Notes under the pieces: generated by a model
What the model was told of the DNA's origin: nothing
Database searches by the model: none
Seen by the model: the letters and a program-made list of their open reading frames with translations, nothing else
Source of the DNA: a virus
IMG/VR virus record: IMGVR_UViG_3300017770_000135
Coordinates: 1 to 25,978 of that record
Direction: 5' to 3' (one strand)
Length of the DNA stretch: 25,978 nucleotides
Translations under genes and position numbers: made by a program
Shown here: piece after piece, positions 25,801-25,978 of the stretch
Numbering within the stretch: position 1 is the first letter of the stretch
How the letters are laid out: the number at the start of each line of letters is the position of its first letter

Positions 25801-25978
25801 TATACAATGAGACTGTAGATATAAATAAAACTTTAGTAGCTCAAGGAGTTTTAGGAACCTTAAAAGATTTAGTAGCAGATGTAGAAGCTTCGTCAGGTAT
25901 AAAAAAAGGTGAACAAAAAACAAATACAAGTAAAATTCTAGCCAAACAAGACCTAAGCAAACTTGAAGACAACTTAAA
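19833..25978 (+). CDS. Giant internal virion-type protein with HExxH motif (partial, over 2048 aa)
   Basis: The frame from ATG 19833 was followed codon by codon. It has no stop to the window edge, so at least 2048 residues are encoded and the C-terminus is missing. Residues 1-50 form a small folded start (FKGTDYTEDQMSEVAGVKGY). Residues about 45-110 are an acidic Pro/Glu/Lys/Val linker encoded by a GC-rich island. Then come long helical regions, two Gly/aromatic hydrophobic stretches at about 831-868 and 903-945 (FGSWFFNMAGTQVPQYATML), and at 1369-1373 the sequence HEISH, a zinc-metallopeptidase HExxH signature. EEVIATFIE at 1425-1433 offers a possible third ligand. A very large protein at the end of a cargo cluster fits a DNA-ejection or 'polyvalent' protein that enters the host. 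The protease role is inference from one motif and its helical setting. Confidence 0.75.
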   Translation, partial: MNYRFKGTDYTEDQMSEVAGVKGYTLDELISKNPQIEIINEKEDDVLEPLDLGKEVEVEKPAPVEIAPAATEIKSDGVSKPEDTSLELEKNKKVEPVKVEEKPKVDNLIYPEATNTKELEKAFEKEYNVKYKNIQKAVDADVLKADQNFKNELDKYFSEGIDKYKAVNEDGTEYLNFNLLERDAYNSAVEKYKKEIENINTTYSKDKLNDYVERYNSFLGEESRKQLDQLLVDTEKGKQDLIDFEKKLYFRYNKDGELLGIHNYDSIYQTYVAPKRLKYEEYVSIPGNENKTRKEYKKTSNVLPSYDSVEDYVEQYNKWKNWGQGYMVESRKENLLPELVVETTTKKSDINNRVDYWNNEFSGPAQAIFNDFDDNTAARILKNLLPETFDVSPYNPLKNQISITNTKTDESYVIDVFADGKKAIAKSQSSELAGWLAANTTNEDIDLTNKRKEDLNKFLLKAQSESAYDANGDLTGGLNVESKRLPFTSEYSASPVSDLNDFSVDMSLFAVKKTPAYSRQAMGTITGMKVQEEVTTPDRQRKAQQASFNAFIQTVSSNGKPIGVSGEINYSTMPTYEQSLKTTNKLMDQKMPIDSYTEIPSTYQASPTSSPKEKQIIEYSKQNKEALFYYDKSNGEKVLFDTKKWSEENDGKNFTEFISRKAVNEIIVPQDLIEEEKSVFEKAIGMDFLGDQDLNKQAKIILANINVNKKVKNEIASTKYIQKTLENKLKNTTFYNVETAQAILNIPGYEVEMREGEDIVEVETNYGEKVLAPKWIFDNAKLETTNFLSSIEAYKENNEAQSKLIDVSEKAEDKWDIYRLNYSDTEANLQNFALSTGDFLNSALYGGVKYLSPFGWAMTALSAKAGVQDPLTDLMLGFKDYGDKQRSYYNAPPEFGKFKTAAEFGSWFFNMAGTQVPQYATMLFSGGSASLPLIFMGASATGSTDLDFRREVISGTKDYNEFGIMWRAVLSGGSEALFAGLPTWKILNKGKSLVSGLGGDATSKFFKGGKDYLRAQVPGIIKDTSVDAGFEVVNGVVQNLLAGRPSTQGLGEIAATSILMTGPVSTLSPTYYALTTKDFIGGNLKQSINENTWKINQIEQQNKSYFKSIQKFMKAATLRAGTSDGRFAKQKVQELKNKILENVNIKINLETDVKSDYKTLDNLFKNKGVNPAGSANYNFMLNELVKLKSSAKEINLNNNLTASQKTDLLDKVNAQYVAIDQAKEKYLDPKTYGDAWYALKGAGIFDLKAKRQYKEYISKATQNLQESGVTNDNMTNEKIEQEARLLYHDKIAEDQLAKDKKVRPELKVARTLEEAKNIINSSETLSEDQKKNLISKLEKGTQNGFTIDEFEFAYKPNMVKNSMFHTGSHEISHYSSAELITRNPQAFKGFADQLVSFMETDHAELLEYAKQVNANLFKDGKYDPEEVIATFIELVGADKIKMNKNGNVPALLGFLFNKSLNNASEGEYNIPFNGQDDIVNWFIGLGKALTNGDVTVGKYTDLLAGALDIDLETGKVIPITDQTSKLAASEASVSSSETTLLEAINNLLPEDIDTKEKYDNFIRDERKAKPVVDALNKPGGAINNYIRSKQVSPEEGNEMIQNTLFRLFNFNPEETRADGSIVGPEAFGERIFSDTRFASMDARKKLAKEAEKKKQEDRIDSEEAKQVAAKDDTTPVNTAKDKVTPKSKIPKEFPEVFDKEIKKEFETAGLEIYESDIPDISKKEFKSVITELFRGKLTKKVKDKLGTGKNYSFVVKKMAPMMKDLLPIQWFVRLESQTKPEDRIFTKPPTRLTKQTEIDAAILDEKVYAENIAQGVNVYEFKDFKPKELIDYLLPPLKITSAKTGKEVRSGLRGNRKTTFAEGLTDRLGRDVSPSSAEAVGKTPKEIAEISRKLQVDPRIKFSEVHNDIRKAYGGQLEYFDAGNYKEAAKSVNKVRDFVVDVLAPILGGDVYNLIDSNNLAPIGNRWFKNVGRGLFMGDVFPMSKKNIDLYNETVDINKTLVAQGVLGTLKDLVADVEASSGIKKGEQKTNTSKILAKQDLSKLEDNL
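23937..23951 (+). other. HExxH zinc-binding signature in the giant protein
   Basis: The codons CAC GAA ATA TCT CAC encode H1369-E-I-S-H1373 of the giant protein, in the context HTGSHEISHYSSAELI. In zincin metallopeptidases the two His bind zinc and the Glu activates water. About 50 residues on, DPEEVIATFIE holds Glu residues (1425, 1426, 1433) that could give the third ligand, as in gluzincins. Chance occurrence of the short motif in so long a protein cannot be excluded. Confidence 0.5.

Noticed and set aside
1-25978. A prophage, plasmid or transposon origin, tRNA genes or CRISPR
   Set aside because: No integrase, transposase, inverted terminal repeat, tRNA-like cloverleaf or regular spacer-repeat array was seen. 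The content is a continuous phage late region.

Overview
The window looks like the late structural and packaging region of a tailed, probably short-tailed (podovirus-type), double-stranded DNA phage of a Bacteroidota host, most likely a marine or environmental flavobacterium. Three things support this. The DNA is strongly AT-rich, with T- or A-ending codons. Nearly all start codons follow an A/T-only leader without a Shine-Dalgarno motif, as is usual in Bacteroidota. The order of genes (small terminase, large terminase, portal, scaffold, major capsid, ring proteins, nozzle/muzzle proteins, internal cargo proteins) resembles that of crAss-like phages and related Bacteroidota podoviruses. Membership of Crassvirales is an inference from gene order and remembered motifs and was not tested.

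All genes lie on the + strand with short gaps or small overlaps. No intergenic stretch reaches 300 bases. No tRNA, integrase, transposon or CRISPR array was seen.

Positions 2-2668 are packaging: the C-terminal part of a GroES-like co-chaperonin, a candidate small terminase and the large terminase. Positions 2672-7712 are head assembly: portal, probable scaffold and major capsid protein, followed by a hairpin terminator. Positions 7775-9364 hold two small proteins (possible capsid decoration) and a 270-residue protein, with two more terminators, so this stretch is divided into short transcription blocks. Positions 9377-17205 are the neck and tail: two ring/adaptor-type proteins, a 1268-residue nozzle/muzzle-type protein and a 705-residue partner. 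Positions 17235-25978 encode proteins likely packed inside the capsid and ejected with the DNA: a 220-residue and a 636-residue protein, then a giant protein whose frame stays open from 19833 to the window end (over 2048 residues). The giant protein carries an HExxH zinc-metallopeptidase signature.

The genes would work together as follows. The co-chaperonin would help fold structural proteins. Scaffold and portal would nucleate the capsid, the terminases would fill it, the ring and nozzle proteins would close the vertex, and the cargo proteins would be ejected to open the envelope. The least expected features are the metallopeptidase-like motif in the giant protein, the related Gly-rich inserts in both nozzle proteins, two local GC-rich islands in disordered protein segments, and (TTATA)n repeats running into two start codons.
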